From assembly GCF_014633365.1 (NCBI RefSeq), contig NC_068344.1, positions 7,951,669-8,015,668 on the forward strand: 64,000 bases of DNA, written 5' to 3'. Shown piece after piece: positions 36,245-48,065 of the stretch. Below the pieces are notes generated by a model. It ran no database searches. It was not told the origin of the DNA and was given only the letters and a program-made list of their open reading frames with translations. The first letter of the stretch is position 1, and each line of letters opens with the position of its first letter. This DNA comes from Diospyros lotus (Eukaryota; Streptophyta; Magnoliopsida; Ericales; Ebenaceae). Both the position numbers and the translations under genes were made by a program.

Positions 36245-36575
36245 GATTGATAGCTCGCGCGTGAAACTTGGTCATGAGAGGTTGGGGGTTTGAATCCAGT
36301 AGAGAGTCTAAGATACTAGCGGGGAGTAATATTCCAGCGCTACCACGTGGTGAGCAAATCTGCTAAGAAAGAACAAAAAAAAAAAAATTAATTAAAAAAT
36401 AGCAACGAGAATGCATCCATCACAAAAAAAGAAAAAAATATAAATTTAAAATACAAAACTTTAGCGACGGGAACGCATCTGTGGCAAAACTTTGGCAGTT
36501 CGATTCCAAGGTGTAACACTTTTAATTATTGCTAGGATTAATATCTCAGCGCTACCACGCGACGTACTCATGATG
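36245..36575 (+). repeat. Two tRNA-like (SINE-like) cassettes
   Basis: A pol III B-box-like GGTTTGAATCC at 36287-36297 is preceded at about 36250 by TAGCTCGCGCG, an A-box-like word. It is followed 48 bp later by CAGCGCTACCACG. A second B-box-like AGTTCGATTCC at 36498-36508 is followed 49 bp later by the same CAGCGCTACCACG (36547). The shared spacing suggests two copies of one tRNA-derived sequence. Neither folds into a standard tRNA by eye. Confidence 0.4.
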
Positions 36576-38247
36576 GGAGGGTAGGAGTTGGCGCGCGTTA
36601 AATTTTGGGGCATGTACTGAATTTAGTGACGGAATTCGTCGCTAAGAAAATAAAAAAATTAAAAACTTTAGCAATGGAATAAATATGTTGCAAGAAAAAA
36701 GGAAAAATAAAATAAAAAACTTGTAATTTCAAAACATAATTTTTACACTTTAAAAAATGTGTGAAAATTTGGAAAAAATTTATAAAATGTGAAATTCAAA
36801 CTTTAATTTCACATTTTAGTAATTAAATTTATATTGTTGAAGCAATTTTTTTAAATATACATATTTAATTGTGATAACTGATATATTACGTTATTTTGAT
36901 TACATCTATTTACTTGTATTTATCTTCTTCTTTTTTTACACATTAAAGTAAAGTGGTTAAATTAAAATAAAAATACATATATAAAAATAAATTTAACTTA
37001 AGAATATAAATAAATAAGTGTAATTAAAAAACAAAAAAATTAAAATGACTGTACAAAAAAATGTAATAGTACATTAAAAAAAATCTAAATGTGTCCTATT
37101 TGCACATATATTTTTTAAAGATATTGATCTTCATTATTAAGTAATATGTTATCCTTTAGAGAATACCCATCTTTTTAAATGAATAATATGCAAATAAAAT
37201 AAAAATAATATCCACGATAGTTAGATGATACATTTCACTTGTTTTAAATTTCATCATTAACTATATGATGACATGTTATATAATTCAGGAATTTAGTAAT
37301 GTTGCTGAAATTAACCTTCAACAAAATATTAATAAAAATTTAATGTGAAATTTAATAAATATTTAAATTAAATTTAAAATTTGATTTGAAAATGCAAATT
37401 TTCATAGTTAAATATATAATTTATACAAATTTCAATTAAATTCAAAATTAGTGAGGGAATATTTTTTTTTAAGTTGTAAATTAATAAAACATGAAATTAC
37501 AAATTAAAATTCAGAATGAGTATGCTAAAAAATATAATTTATTAATTGTAATATCATATATACTAAAATATATATATGTTTAATATAATAGTTTATTAAT
37601 TGTACTATCATATATACTAAAAAATATATATTTAATTAGGTAACTATATTTTTGACTATGCTACACTCCAATTAATTGTATAATTGAGATGAATAATAAT
37701 TTTTCATAATATTTTAAGTATTTTTAGTGAAAAATATAAAAGCAAGTCTACAAAATCTTTTTTGCTACTATATAATATTTATATTATTTTACTCATTTGA
37801 ACAATATAATAATATAAAATTTTATTCTTTAATAAATGATTTTATATTCAACTTTATCTCAAAGAGAACATTTTTAAATAAATGATTATTTATTTTATTT
37901 TCCTCTTAAGAGACATATCCTATCCACAATATAAGCTTTCTATCAATAATGTTAGATGATACAACCTCCTACAATACTTGCAGGGCCTATAGCATATGCT
38001 ATTGCTAAGTAATACAAAAAACAAATTGCTTCAATCAAAAGAGATAATTAATATGAGAATTAAACTTCTCAGTTACAATATTTCTCAATTGATTGAAGGC
38101 TTATAAAATAAACATATAATAATGAATGCAGCAATAGCAATTGAAAAATTGTGTCAATTTAAAGCATTAGAGATAAAATATAAGAACTCGTAAATTAAAA
38201 CACTTAAACACTTGTAATGAATGTTTTCTTACCCCAAAATTAATTAA
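36576..38247. other. CACTA interior, AT-rich
   Basis: Very AT-rich, with occasional 'tttagtgacgg' motifs (near 36625) in the left part. I see no gene. A short imperfect tandem repeat of 'tatatactaaaa' words lies near 37555-37630. Confidence 0.4.
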
Positions 38248-38676
38248 GGAAAATTCTAGAGAGCCCGACGGGCTTACTGAAATGGGGCAAAAAGACCATT
38301 TTGCCCCCACGCCCTACTCTCCCTCTCCCCCTCCCATGGATTCCCCCTTGCTCTGTGCCTCCCCTACCTGCCATGGCCACTGCTCGCCTTTCCGCCGCGC
38401 CTCGCTGCAGTCGCTCGGCCTTACCTCTGTCGCCATCGCCGTCTCGCCTCACCTCATCGACAGTCGAGGCGAGGCGAGGCGACGGAGGTGAGGTCGGGCG
38501 ACTGTAGTAAGGTGCGGCGGAGAGACGAGCGGTGGCCATGGCAGGCAGAGGAGGCGTAGAGCGAGGGGGGCAGTGGCTTGCTTTGCAAATTTGCAAAGCG
38601 AGAGAGGACAAAATCGTCATTTTGCCCCCTCTCTGTAAGCCGCTCTGTAGGCCCATCGGGCTCTGTAGAGCGACTT
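38248..38676. mobile_element. Mutator-like non-autonomous element, long inverted repeat
   Basis: It is flanked by a perfect 9-bp duplication ATTAATTAA (38239-38247 and 38677-38685), the Mutator signature length. The termini are imperfect inverted repeats (shared AGAGCCCGAYGGGC and a GGGGCAAAA...TTTTGCCCC block on each side). The GC-rich interior is also inverted: the left arm through CTGCCATGGCCACTGCTCG is mirrored on the right by CGAGCGGTGGCCATGGCAG. The axis is near 38462, so nearly the whole 429 bp can fold on itself. It is far more GC-rich than the CACTA around it. Overlapping ORFs on both strands are a by-product of the palindrome. Confidence 0.78.
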
Positions 38677-38685
38677 ATTAATTAA

Positions 38686-39452
38686 TGCTACACCATCCAA
38701 ATATTTATAGTTGACGGTTGAACTATTAAAGACAGTTGAGCTGCATAATGCACTTGGAATAAATAATTACTCTTTAGTATTTTATTTCTATTACTTTTTT
38801 TTCCTTAGTTCTTTATCTTTTATACTTTTTTTTTTAATTAATGTGAAGTCATGAAATCAAATATATATATATATAAGAACTATATTAATTTTATTAGTTA
38901 AAAAAATATATTAATTTTTAAAAATTTATTTTCCAGCGACGAACAATCACCTAGCACTAACTCTCCATCTGTGATGTGTGACTGTCCGTCACAAATGATT
39001 GTTGATTTTACTTTCTTCTCAAAAGACTTACCATTTTTAGTTTACAAAATATATGTAATTTTTAATTTAAATTAATTAGTAAAATATTTTATAAAATTAT
39101 ATTTATTTATAACATAAATATTATTAATCATTTAAAAAATAAAAAATACATTTTTATCTCTTCTTCTAGAATTAATAATAAATTTACAAATTCTTAAAAA
39201 ATATTTTATCTATTTTTTGGTCATTATTCTTTAAATAATTTTAATTGATTTATTTTTATTAAATTTTTAAAATTTTTCTTCTCTCTTGATTGTAAAATAT
39301 TTTTTTCCTAATTAGTTTAATGTTGTAAAATTAAATAACTATAAATTAATTATATTTTTAAGTAGTTAATATATATATATTTATTTTTAAAATTATATAT
39401 TAATTTAAAATAATATATATATTAGCGACGGGCGCTACGCATCGCTAATTTT
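38686..39452. other. CACTA interior, AT-rich
   Basis: No gene. It contains isolated CACTA-type motifs (near 38935, 38985 and 39424) in otherwise AT-rich DNA with TATATA runs. Confidence 0.4.
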
Positions 39453-39558
39453 GGGGCACTTGTGCCCCCTCTGCCCAATGCATATTGGGCAAAGGGGGGT
39501 AGGTGCCCCAGAATCAACAACAAGCACTTGCCCGCCGCTAATTCTGGGGCACCTGCGC
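39453..39558 (+). repeat. 93-bp unit with internal palindrome, left copy
   Basis: A unit beginning GGGGCAC contains the palindrome CTGCCCAATGCATATTGGGCA flanked by C and G runs, then 'gtgccccagaatcaac'. A second unit starts at 39546, is split by the solo LTR at 39559, and resumes at 42285. The 93-bp tandem pair is thus older than the LTR insertion. Confidence 0.75.
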
Positions 39559-42284
39559 TGTAACGCCCCGCTTAGCCGGGCGCGTTATAACTTGGGACAA
39601 TTCTGGGACAATAATTTTTTTTTCTTTCAAACACTAAAGCTAAATCACATCATTCCTCGAATTCGTCCCAGAATTTCCATATATTTCATCTCAAAAGAGA
39701 ATCATTATATACATCAAATGCGGAAGCAAAGATCGAAACTTGATATCTTAACATTAATCATAAATAAATTCAACATTCCTCAAAATGTTCAGAATCTAAA
39801 ATAGCAGAACTTAAATACATGGACTACATACATTTCATTCTTCATGCACCCTGCTAAGTGCCATTTCATGCCTCATTTATCCTCAAATCTGCTACAATCT
39901 CCACTTGGAACGTTTGAATATTTCAGGGGCAAAAACCCAAATTAGATGATGAACCATCTAAATAAGAGTACATAATGCTATATCATGTGTGTATGCAATG
40001 TCTTTCCTCGTAGGTGTCAACTGCACCCCTCATGCTGCCTACCATTTTTGCGGCCATCTCTTTCGAAGCCGGGATGTATGGGTGCACCCTTGGTAAAGTA
40101 GCAATGCCATTTCGTACTCCCTACTGCCTTAATGCGAGTGATTAATGATATCAATGTGTATTTATGCATTTCATAGTTATGTCATGTATGCAGTCTACGT
40201 GATAGATACATATCAGAGTATGCTAATATGATGAAAACATTTTCGAGAAACATAAATCACTTACAAATCAAGCATTTTTCATAAAACTAAATTCAGTTGG
40301 GAAGTACCACTTACCTTCTCAAGCTTATCGAGCTACCTCAATATTTGCGCTTGTCTCGAAATTCGTGCATCACCTCGATTTGTGTGCCAACCTCAAAATT
40401 TGCACAAGTCTCTTCAACTTAAGCCTCAAAGCATCCTAATCACCACAATTACTTAAATAAACATTAAAACCTATTTTTCCATAATTTCTAGCATTTTCTA
40501 TCATTTTTTCTCTATTTCTTCATATTTTTTCTTTAATAAATCTAGATTAAATATTTTTTAAATATTTTCTCAAATATTTCATAAAATAATATTCCTAAAT
40601 TTCTGAAATTTTTTAAAAAATTTTACTTACCTTAACTTAGCTTCCTCGGCTTCCTCGATATACGTGCCATATTCCCGAAACGCGTGCTCGAACTAATTTC
40701 TCGCCCAAAATCTTTGAAATATTAATAAATATCCAAATCCAATTTTTCGGGAATTTCCTAAATTTTTTTTCCTATTTTTCTTCTTTTTTCTTTCTTTTCT
40801 TTTCTTTTCTTTTTCTTTTTTCTTTTCTTCTCTTCTTCCTCCCTCCTCCCTCTTCCTTCTTCTTCTTCTTCCTCCTCCCTCTTCCTACTCCCTGTGCACG
40901 AACAGAACTCCTATTATTATTTTTTCTTTTTTTTTTATTTTCTTTCTTCCTTTTCTTTTTCTCCTTCCTTCTTCCTTCTTCTTTTTTTTCTTTTTCCTCT
41001 GTTTCTTCCTCCTCCTCACAGCGACGCACCAGCTTGCGCATGGCTGCTAGCCATTGTCCTTGCCTCCTCCGAACGCCGTGGCTAGCCCCGACACCGTTGG
41101 CCGACACCACCGGACCACCGACAGTAGGCTGCCCCTTGCCACGAACCATTGTGAGCAGCTCCCATGCTTCACCGCCACGCCGCCCAGCTGCTGGAAGCTT
41201 GCGGCCATGGTTGCCGCAAGCTATTGTGACCTGCTCAGGCCACCTTTGGCCTTCCTCGTGGCTGGCTTCAGCTGTCATTGCGAGCTCCCAACTTCTCCTT
41301 CGCGATCTCTCTCTCTCTTTGCTATCGGCCAAGCTTGCGGCCAAAGCTTGCTACCATTCTTCTTGGCCAAGCTCTCTCTCTCTAAACTCTCTCTGATTGC
41401 TTGCCACTTGCTTCTCAATTCCTCATCTCTATTTATAAGCAATTTCATTGCCTCGTGCATGACATAACGCCTTCCCTCAATGCGTGCAGAGCTTTCCAAA
41501 ATTTGTAGAGGCGAGGCTTCGGGTTGCAGAGGCATGGGACAGCAGCACATTGCGTGAAGGTCACTCAAATGGCGGCCATCAATTGGCAGAGACATGGGAT
41601 CGAAGATAGCTTTTCTCTTGCATGAAGATTACTCCAATTAAAGCCATTACATTTGCAAAACATGGTGATTGGGAATTGCAGGACATGGAGATTGGCAGGG
41701 GCGCCCACACTGCTACGCACACACATATTATATATATATATTACATATAAATTACACTATAATAAATGAATATATATTTAAATACCCAATTTTAACCCTA
41801 CATTTACTAAAATAATTCTCTAATTACGATAATATCCTCAAACACTGAATTATTTGGCATTAAAATACCAAAAACACAAAATTAATAACTTTAAAGTTAC
41901 TCGATAATGCCGATTTCACCCCAGTGTCCTCACCGGGCTATCGTTTTATCTCGAAACCATTGAAGGGTTGTTCATTACACAAAACCGGAGTCCTCTTAAG
42001 GTTCCGTTGATTTTTCGGGAGTCTCTTACCACGATTCGGTTTTATAGCCTAAATGGCAGTTGTATTTTAGTTGTACCGAAAACTGTTCCCGATCCGATTT
42101 CTTTCGATACCATAAATTCTAACTCGGAACGCTCATCGAAATCATATCATTTTTCTTAGACAATTCCACTCCGAGGCATTTCCTGCAGTCAATTCGGTAC
42201 TTACAACTACTATCAAGACAATTTTTCGGTATTCTAAACTTATGGAAATTATGTGGCAATCTCATACGAACATGGGGTATTACA
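39559..42284 (-). mobile_element. Gypsy solo LTR, family G2, copy B
   Basis: On the plus strand it runs TGTAACGCCCCGC ... CATGGGGTATTACA. The flanking sequences TGCGC (39554-39558) and TACGC (42285-42289) form a 5-bp duplication with one transition. It is homologous along its length to copy A, including the pyrimidine-rich and GC-rich centre (40770-41450) and a minus-strand TATAAATAG box near 41430. Length is 2726 bp with no coding content. Confidence 0.88.
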
Positions 42285-42375
42285 TACGCCCCCTCTGTCC
42301 AATGCGCATTGGGCAAAGGGGGACAGGTGCCCCAGAATCAACGACAGGCACTTGCCTATCACTGATTTTGGCGGC
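42285..42375 (+). repeat. 93-bp unit, right copy
   Basis: This is the rest of the second unit after the LTR: 'ccctctgtccaatgcgcattgggcaaag' spacing and 'gtgccccagaatcaac', with a few substitutions from the first copy. It shows that the LTR landed inside a pre-existing tandem repeat. Confidence 0.7.
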
Positions 42376-43009
42376 ATTGCCCCCCCCACCCCTTCTTTCC
42401 CTCCCTCCCTCTCCTATTGACAGATGTCCCCTCTCCTCTTGACACTTGCACCCCCTCTCCCCCTCTCCCTCCCTTTAAAGCTTCCCACCTCCCCCTCCAA
42501 TCCTCTCTATCTCTTCTTTGCAATTTCTTCCCAAGTGTTTTGCTTCTAATTTCATTTCCTCTTACTTTATCTCTTCTCCATTCCTCACTATCTCACCCTG
42601 ACTCTCATTGAAATTGCGATAGTGGTTTTATTTTGGTGTGATTTACATTGAAGCGTGATAGTGATTTTATTTTGGTGTGATTTACATTCGAAGCTCATAA
42701 AGAATTGAAGGTATTTTTTTATTTTTAGTTGTTAATTATTTAAAATTTAAATTACAATATTGAATGTTTCTTACATAGTAGGTATTATTTGATTAATTGT
42801 TAAGTTGTAAATAGTTGTTAATATTAATATTTCTGTTAACTGTTAGTGTTAATATTTATTATAATATTAATTAACTGTTATTTATTAATGTTAATATTTG
42901 TTAAGTAATGAATATAATCTGTTTATTTATATTTATTTCTATTATTTATGTTAAATAGTAAATTACAATATTGAATGTTTATTTTATATTTATATTGTTA
43001 TATATTATA
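42376..43009. other. CACTA interior with 39-bp duplication
   Basis: A C/T-rich stretch (42380-42600) gives a spurious ORF. At 42615-42693 a unit of about 39 bp containing 'ttttattttggtgtgattt' is duplicated in tandem. AT-rich sequence follows. No gene seen. Confidence 0.45.
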
Positions 43010-43594
43010 TATATTATGATATATTCTGTATTAATTATTATTATGTATTATGTGTTTTAAATAAATAAATTAAATTTAAAATAATATATAGTTAAAAACT
43101 TAGTGACTGTGTGTGTGGGGGGGGGGGGGGGGGGGGAAGGGGCGACTGTTGGGGGGTTATGATATTATTCTGTATAAATTATTATTATGTATTATGTGAT
43201 TTAAATAAATAAATTAAATTTAAAATAATATATAGTTAAAAACTTAGTGACTGTGTGTGTGTGGGAGGGGGGGGGGGGGAACTGTTAGGGGAGGTTATAA
43301 TATATTCTATATAAAGTATTATTATGTATTATATGATTTAAATAAATAAGTTAAATTTAAAATAATATATAGTTAAAAACTTAGTGACTGTGGGGAGGGG
43401 GGAGGGGCAACTGTTGGGGGGTTATGATATTATTCTGTATAAATTATTATTATGTATTATGTGATTTAAATAAATAAATTAAATTTAAAATAATATATAG
43501 TTAAAAACTTAGTGACTGTGTGTGGGGGGTGGGGGGTGGGGGGCAACTGTTAGGGGAGATTATAATATATTCTATATAAAGTATTATTAGGGGG
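43010..43594 (+). repeat. Minisatellite with long poly(G) tracts
   Basis: Four full units and a partial one start near 43013, 43159, 43297, 43425 and 43562. Each has an AT-rich part ending 'agttaaaaacttagtgactg', then GT repeats, a G tract, and 'aactgtt'. The G tract varies from a 20-base pure run (43117-43136) to interrupted runs. Units 2 and 4 resemble each other, as do 3 and 5, implying a two-unit higher-order repeat of about 266 bp. Confidence 0.85.
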
Positions 43595-44440
43595 GTAAAT
43601 TAAAAATAGAATTTTAATATAAAAAATATTATATTAAATAATTAGTGAAATGATTAAAAATAAGAGAAATGAATAAAAATAGGAGTTTTAATATAGGAAA
43701 TTAAATAATTAGTGAAAGTTTTAACATATAAATTAGTGAGAGTTTTAACATAGGAAAAATTAGAGTTTCTTCTCTTTGTGTCTTTTATACATTAGATTAG
43801 ATTATAAGGAATATGAAAAATAAATAAAAATAGGTAGATGATATTTTAAATAGAAAAAAATTGTAAATCAAAAAATATAAGAGTTTTTTGTAATTATTAT
43901 TTTTAATATAAAAATAATTATTCAATCTAAAAATAGATATAAATTTTATAATGATTTTAAACAAATTTTAAAAAAATTAAAATTTTTGAGTAAAATTTCG
44001 TCTGGAAATTTTTTTTGTTTTAAGTTAAAACAGATTTTTTTTTTCATTTTTAATTTCTTTGTGGATGAAACTGTTTTTAATTTCATTTTTTTGACACATA
44101 GAATGAATAATAAGAATAGGAGTTTTAATTTTTAATAATATATATATATATATTAGGTGATTTTGTTTAGTTTTTAAGTCATTGATTAAGTCTGAAAGTT
44201 TAATCAATATTAATTGGGCAAATTAGAATTAAAGAGAAATCAAAACATAAAAAATTAAAATATAAACCTTAAATGAGGTGGATTCTTGAATGTTTTAATT
44301 TAAAATTTATGATATGATTTAATTTGTAGCTGAAAAATAATTTAATTTGTGATGTGATCATTCAATTCAATACTCTAGCCACTGGCATGGCAAGCACTAG
44401 AATCAAACATGGAATATTCTATGTTGATCCCATTATAATT
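43595..44440. other. CACTA interior, AT-rich
   Basis: AT-rich DNA with A and T runs. I see no gene and no clear element in it. Confidence 0.35.
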
Positions 44441-46857
44441 GCAACCTGATATCTTAACATTAATCGTAAATAAATTCTTATATCTTCGACATTTCTCAAA
44501 ACGTTCAGAATTTAAAGTAGCAGAACTTAAATACATAGGCTATATAACACACATTTCATTCTTCATATCATGCCGCATTTATCCTCGAATCTGCTACAAT
44601 CTTCATCTGGAACGTTTGAATATTCCAAGGGCAAAACCCAAGTTAGATGATGAATAATCTAAGTAAGAGTACATAATGTTATGTCATGTGTGTATGCAAT
44701 GTCTTACCTCGTAGGTGTCAACTGCACCCCTCATGCTACCTACCATTTTAGCGGCCTCCTCTTTCAAAGTCGAGGTGTATGGGTGCACCCTTGGTAAAGT
44801 AGCGGTGCCAGTTCGTACGCACTACGGCCTCAAATGCGAGTGATCAATGATATCAACGTGTATTTATGCATTTCATAGTCATGTATGCAGTCTACGTGAT
44901 GGATACATATCAGGACATGTCAATATGATGAAAACATTTTCGAAGAAGTACCACTTACCTTTTCAAGCTTATCGGGCTACCTCGATATTCGTGCCTTGCC
45001 TCGATTTGCGTGCCAACCTCAAAATTTGCACGAGTCTCTTCAAGTTCAGCCTCAAAACATCCTAATCACCATAATTATTTAAATAAATATTAAAACCCAT
45101 TTTTTCCATAATTTCTAGCATTTCCTTTAATTTTCCTTCTATTTCTTCTTAATTTCCTCAATAAATCAAAACTAAATATTTCTAAAATATTTTCTAAAAT
45201 ATTTCACTACGAAAATTCATAAAATAATATTCTATAATTTCTGAAACTTTCTAGGAAATTTTACTCACCTTGACTTAGCTCCTCCTATTTCCTCGGTATG
45301 CGTGCCATATTCTCGAAACGCGTGCCAGGCCGCTTTTCTAGCCAAAATCTCCGGGATATCATTACATCTTCATTTCCTATTTTTTAGGATTTTTCTAGGA
45401 CTTTTCGACATTTTTCCCAATTTTCTTTTCTTTTTCTTCCTTTTCTTTCTTTTTCTTTTCTATTTTTCTTTTTCTCTTTTCTTCTTACTGTTCATCTTCC
45501 TCCTTCCCTTCCCTTCACGCACCTGCAACTTCTCTTCTTCATTTCCTCTTCTTCCTTTTTTTTTTTTCTTCTTCTTCTTCTTTTCTTCTTCTTCTTCTTC
45601 TTCTGTTTCTTCTTCTTCCTCGCGGCTTCTTCGCACAGTGCCGCACGCCTGCAACTCCATGCCCGAGCCGCCTTTGCGGCTGCTCGCACCATCACCGCGG
45701 CCTTGGGCCTCCTTCGCGCACCCGCTGCCTCGATCGCCCCTGCCTGCGTGCTTGCTGCGTTGCGGCTATGGTCGCTCGAGTTGCTGCCATGGCTGCTGAA
45801 ACGTTGCTGGTCGTGGCTTCCAAGCTCTCTCGACCTCTCTCTTTCTCTCACTCGATCGCTTCCACTCTCTCGGTGAAGCTCTCGGCCGAGCTTTCTCCCC
45901 CACGTTAGCTCTCTCTCGGCCTCATTTCCTCTTGGCCAGCTCATGGAGCTCTCGGCCATGGCCGTTTTCGGCCATCTCCCACTCTCTCACTCTGATCTCT
46001 CTCTCTATCTCTACCTCTCTCTCTCTTTCTCTCGTTCTCCCATTTGCTTGCTGCTCTCCCTTACTTTGCTTTGCTTTGTTGCTTCTCATCCAACCAAAGT
46101 CACTGCCAATCTATAGGCGCTCACGATCGTGTATATATATATATATATTATACATAATTTATATAATCCCTTAAATCTTGCTACCAACCTCCTTAAATCC
46201 CGCTGCAACCATTTTCCTCAAATCCTGCTGCCATGATCATCCAATTGCAGCCCAAAATCGCGGCCATTAATGCTTCTCAGAAGTTGGCCACGCACATGCA
46301 TATATATGGCTATTATATAATACACCAACAAAAGGAAAATTACACTTTTAATTAAGAGAAATTATACATTAAACCCCAATTTTATAATAATATCACTTAG
46401 GTAATTTTCTTATTGCAACTATTAAACTTGTATTTTAATACTGAGAATTCATAATTAATAACTTAAATTTTACTCGATATAAATGATTTTGCTCCAATGT
46501 CCTTACCGGGCTGTCGTTTCATCTCGAGACCACCCAAGGGTTGCTCATTACACAAAGCCGGAGCCCCCCTAGGATTTCGTTGATTTTTCGGGAGTCTCCT
46601 ACAACGATTCGGTTTTTTAACATAAATGGCAGCTGTATTTTAGCTGTACCAAAAACTGTTCTCAATCCGATTTCTTTCGATACCATAAATTTTATCTCGA
46701 AATACTCATCAAAACCATATAATTTTCTTTTGACAATTTCACTCCGAGGCATTCCCTATAGTTGATTCGGTACCTGAAATTGCTATAAAATTAATTTTTT
46801 GGTATTCTAAACCTATCGAAATTACATGACAGCCTCATACGAACATGGGGTATTACA
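44441..46857 (-). mobile_element. Gypsy LTR, family G2, copy C (truncated)
   Basis: It aligns with copy B from B position about 39739 to the end (...CATGGGGTATTACA at 46857). About 180 bp at the plus-strand left end is missing, including the TGTAAC terminus. The GC-rich centre (45490-46090) is more diverged than between A and B. No target duplication can be tested. Confidence 0.8.
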
Positions 46858-48065
46858 TAATTAATTGCGATGCCAAAAATTAATGGCAAAGTTTGAAGAG
46901 TTATATAATTTTCTTACATATCTCATGTTTTGGGATATATAAGATATATAGGGTTTAATTAATGTTAAATTTAAATTATAAATTTAAGTTTAATTATTAA
47001 AAAATTATAATTAAATAATAAAATGGGACCTATTAGGGTTTAGGTAGGGAGTGTTTTAATAATAAATTATTAATAAATTTTAAATAAAATTTTAATTTTA
47101 TATTTAGTATTAATTATAAATTTTCATCTTATTAATATTAATATTATAGTTAAATAATTTTAGTAGGTAAAAATAAAATTATTTTGCACAATGGGGTTTT
47201 TAAATATATAATCTTAATAAAATTAGATAATAATATATAATTTTAATTAAATTAATATTAATCACAATTAGGGTTTTAAATGTGGTGTGGCGGGGGTTTT
47301 GGTTTACAGGGGTTTGGTTAATTATAAATTTGGAATAAAATTTAAATTTGTAAAATAATTTATATTAAATTTTTATTAAGTTATTAATATTACAATAAAT
47401 TTGGTTGTTAAATAATTTTTTTAGGGCCAAATCAATATTTTCTTAATTAATTTTGATATTTTGACTTTAATTTTAATTAAAATAATCATTCACAAAAAAA
47501 AATTTGTGTATTAGTTTTGTTGTTAAGAATATAGCCTAATTTTTTAACTTAATTTTTTATTAAATCTCTTATTACAAATTAAAAGAATTTAATTTTTTAA
47601 TTTTATTAATTATATATTATAAATTAAAAATATTAAATATATGTTTTTTAATTTTTTAATAATAATGGGTGAGTCTCAAGATTTAAGCAGGGTTTAACTT
47701 TAGATTTAATGAAGACTAATCTTAACAAAATTATACAATAATACATAATTGAAATAAATAAAAACTTGTAATCTAGTCTAGTTTAATTGTAAAAAATGAT
47801 TAGTTCAACGATAAATAATGTTTAAATATAATAGTTGAATGTCCGATAATATAGTTGTCGAGTTAGTTGTTTATTTAATACAATTTTAAAATTATAACTA
47901 CAAATATAATGTTATTATTTGGTTAAACTTTTGTTACTTGGTAAAAAATTTAAAGTAGTGTATGTCTGAAAGTGAAATTATAAATTACGTTGGTCTGTAG
48001 TACTAAATGATGGTTTTGTGAATTTTCAGGATAGTTTTTTTGTCGTACATATTATTTAATTTAAA
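46858..48065. other. CACTA interior before the transposase
   Basis: Extremely AT-rich and without a gene. The transposase frame opens at 48066; its promoter is not identifiable. Confidence 0.4.

Noticed and set aside
36245..36320. True tRNA gene
   Set aside because: Only the B-box-like word is good; no cloverleaf or acceptor stem could be paired, so I list it as tRNA-like repeat only.
38240..38656. 138-codon minus-strand ORF
   Set aside because: Lies across an inverted-repeat element whose two arms give mirrored ORFs on both strands; it also spans the element's edge.
40772..41467. ORFs of 190 and 137 codons and similar ones at 20044-20877 and 45302-45959
   Set aside because: All fall at the same place in the three G2 LTR copies, in pyrimidine-rich and GC-rich repeats; frames are not conserved between copies.
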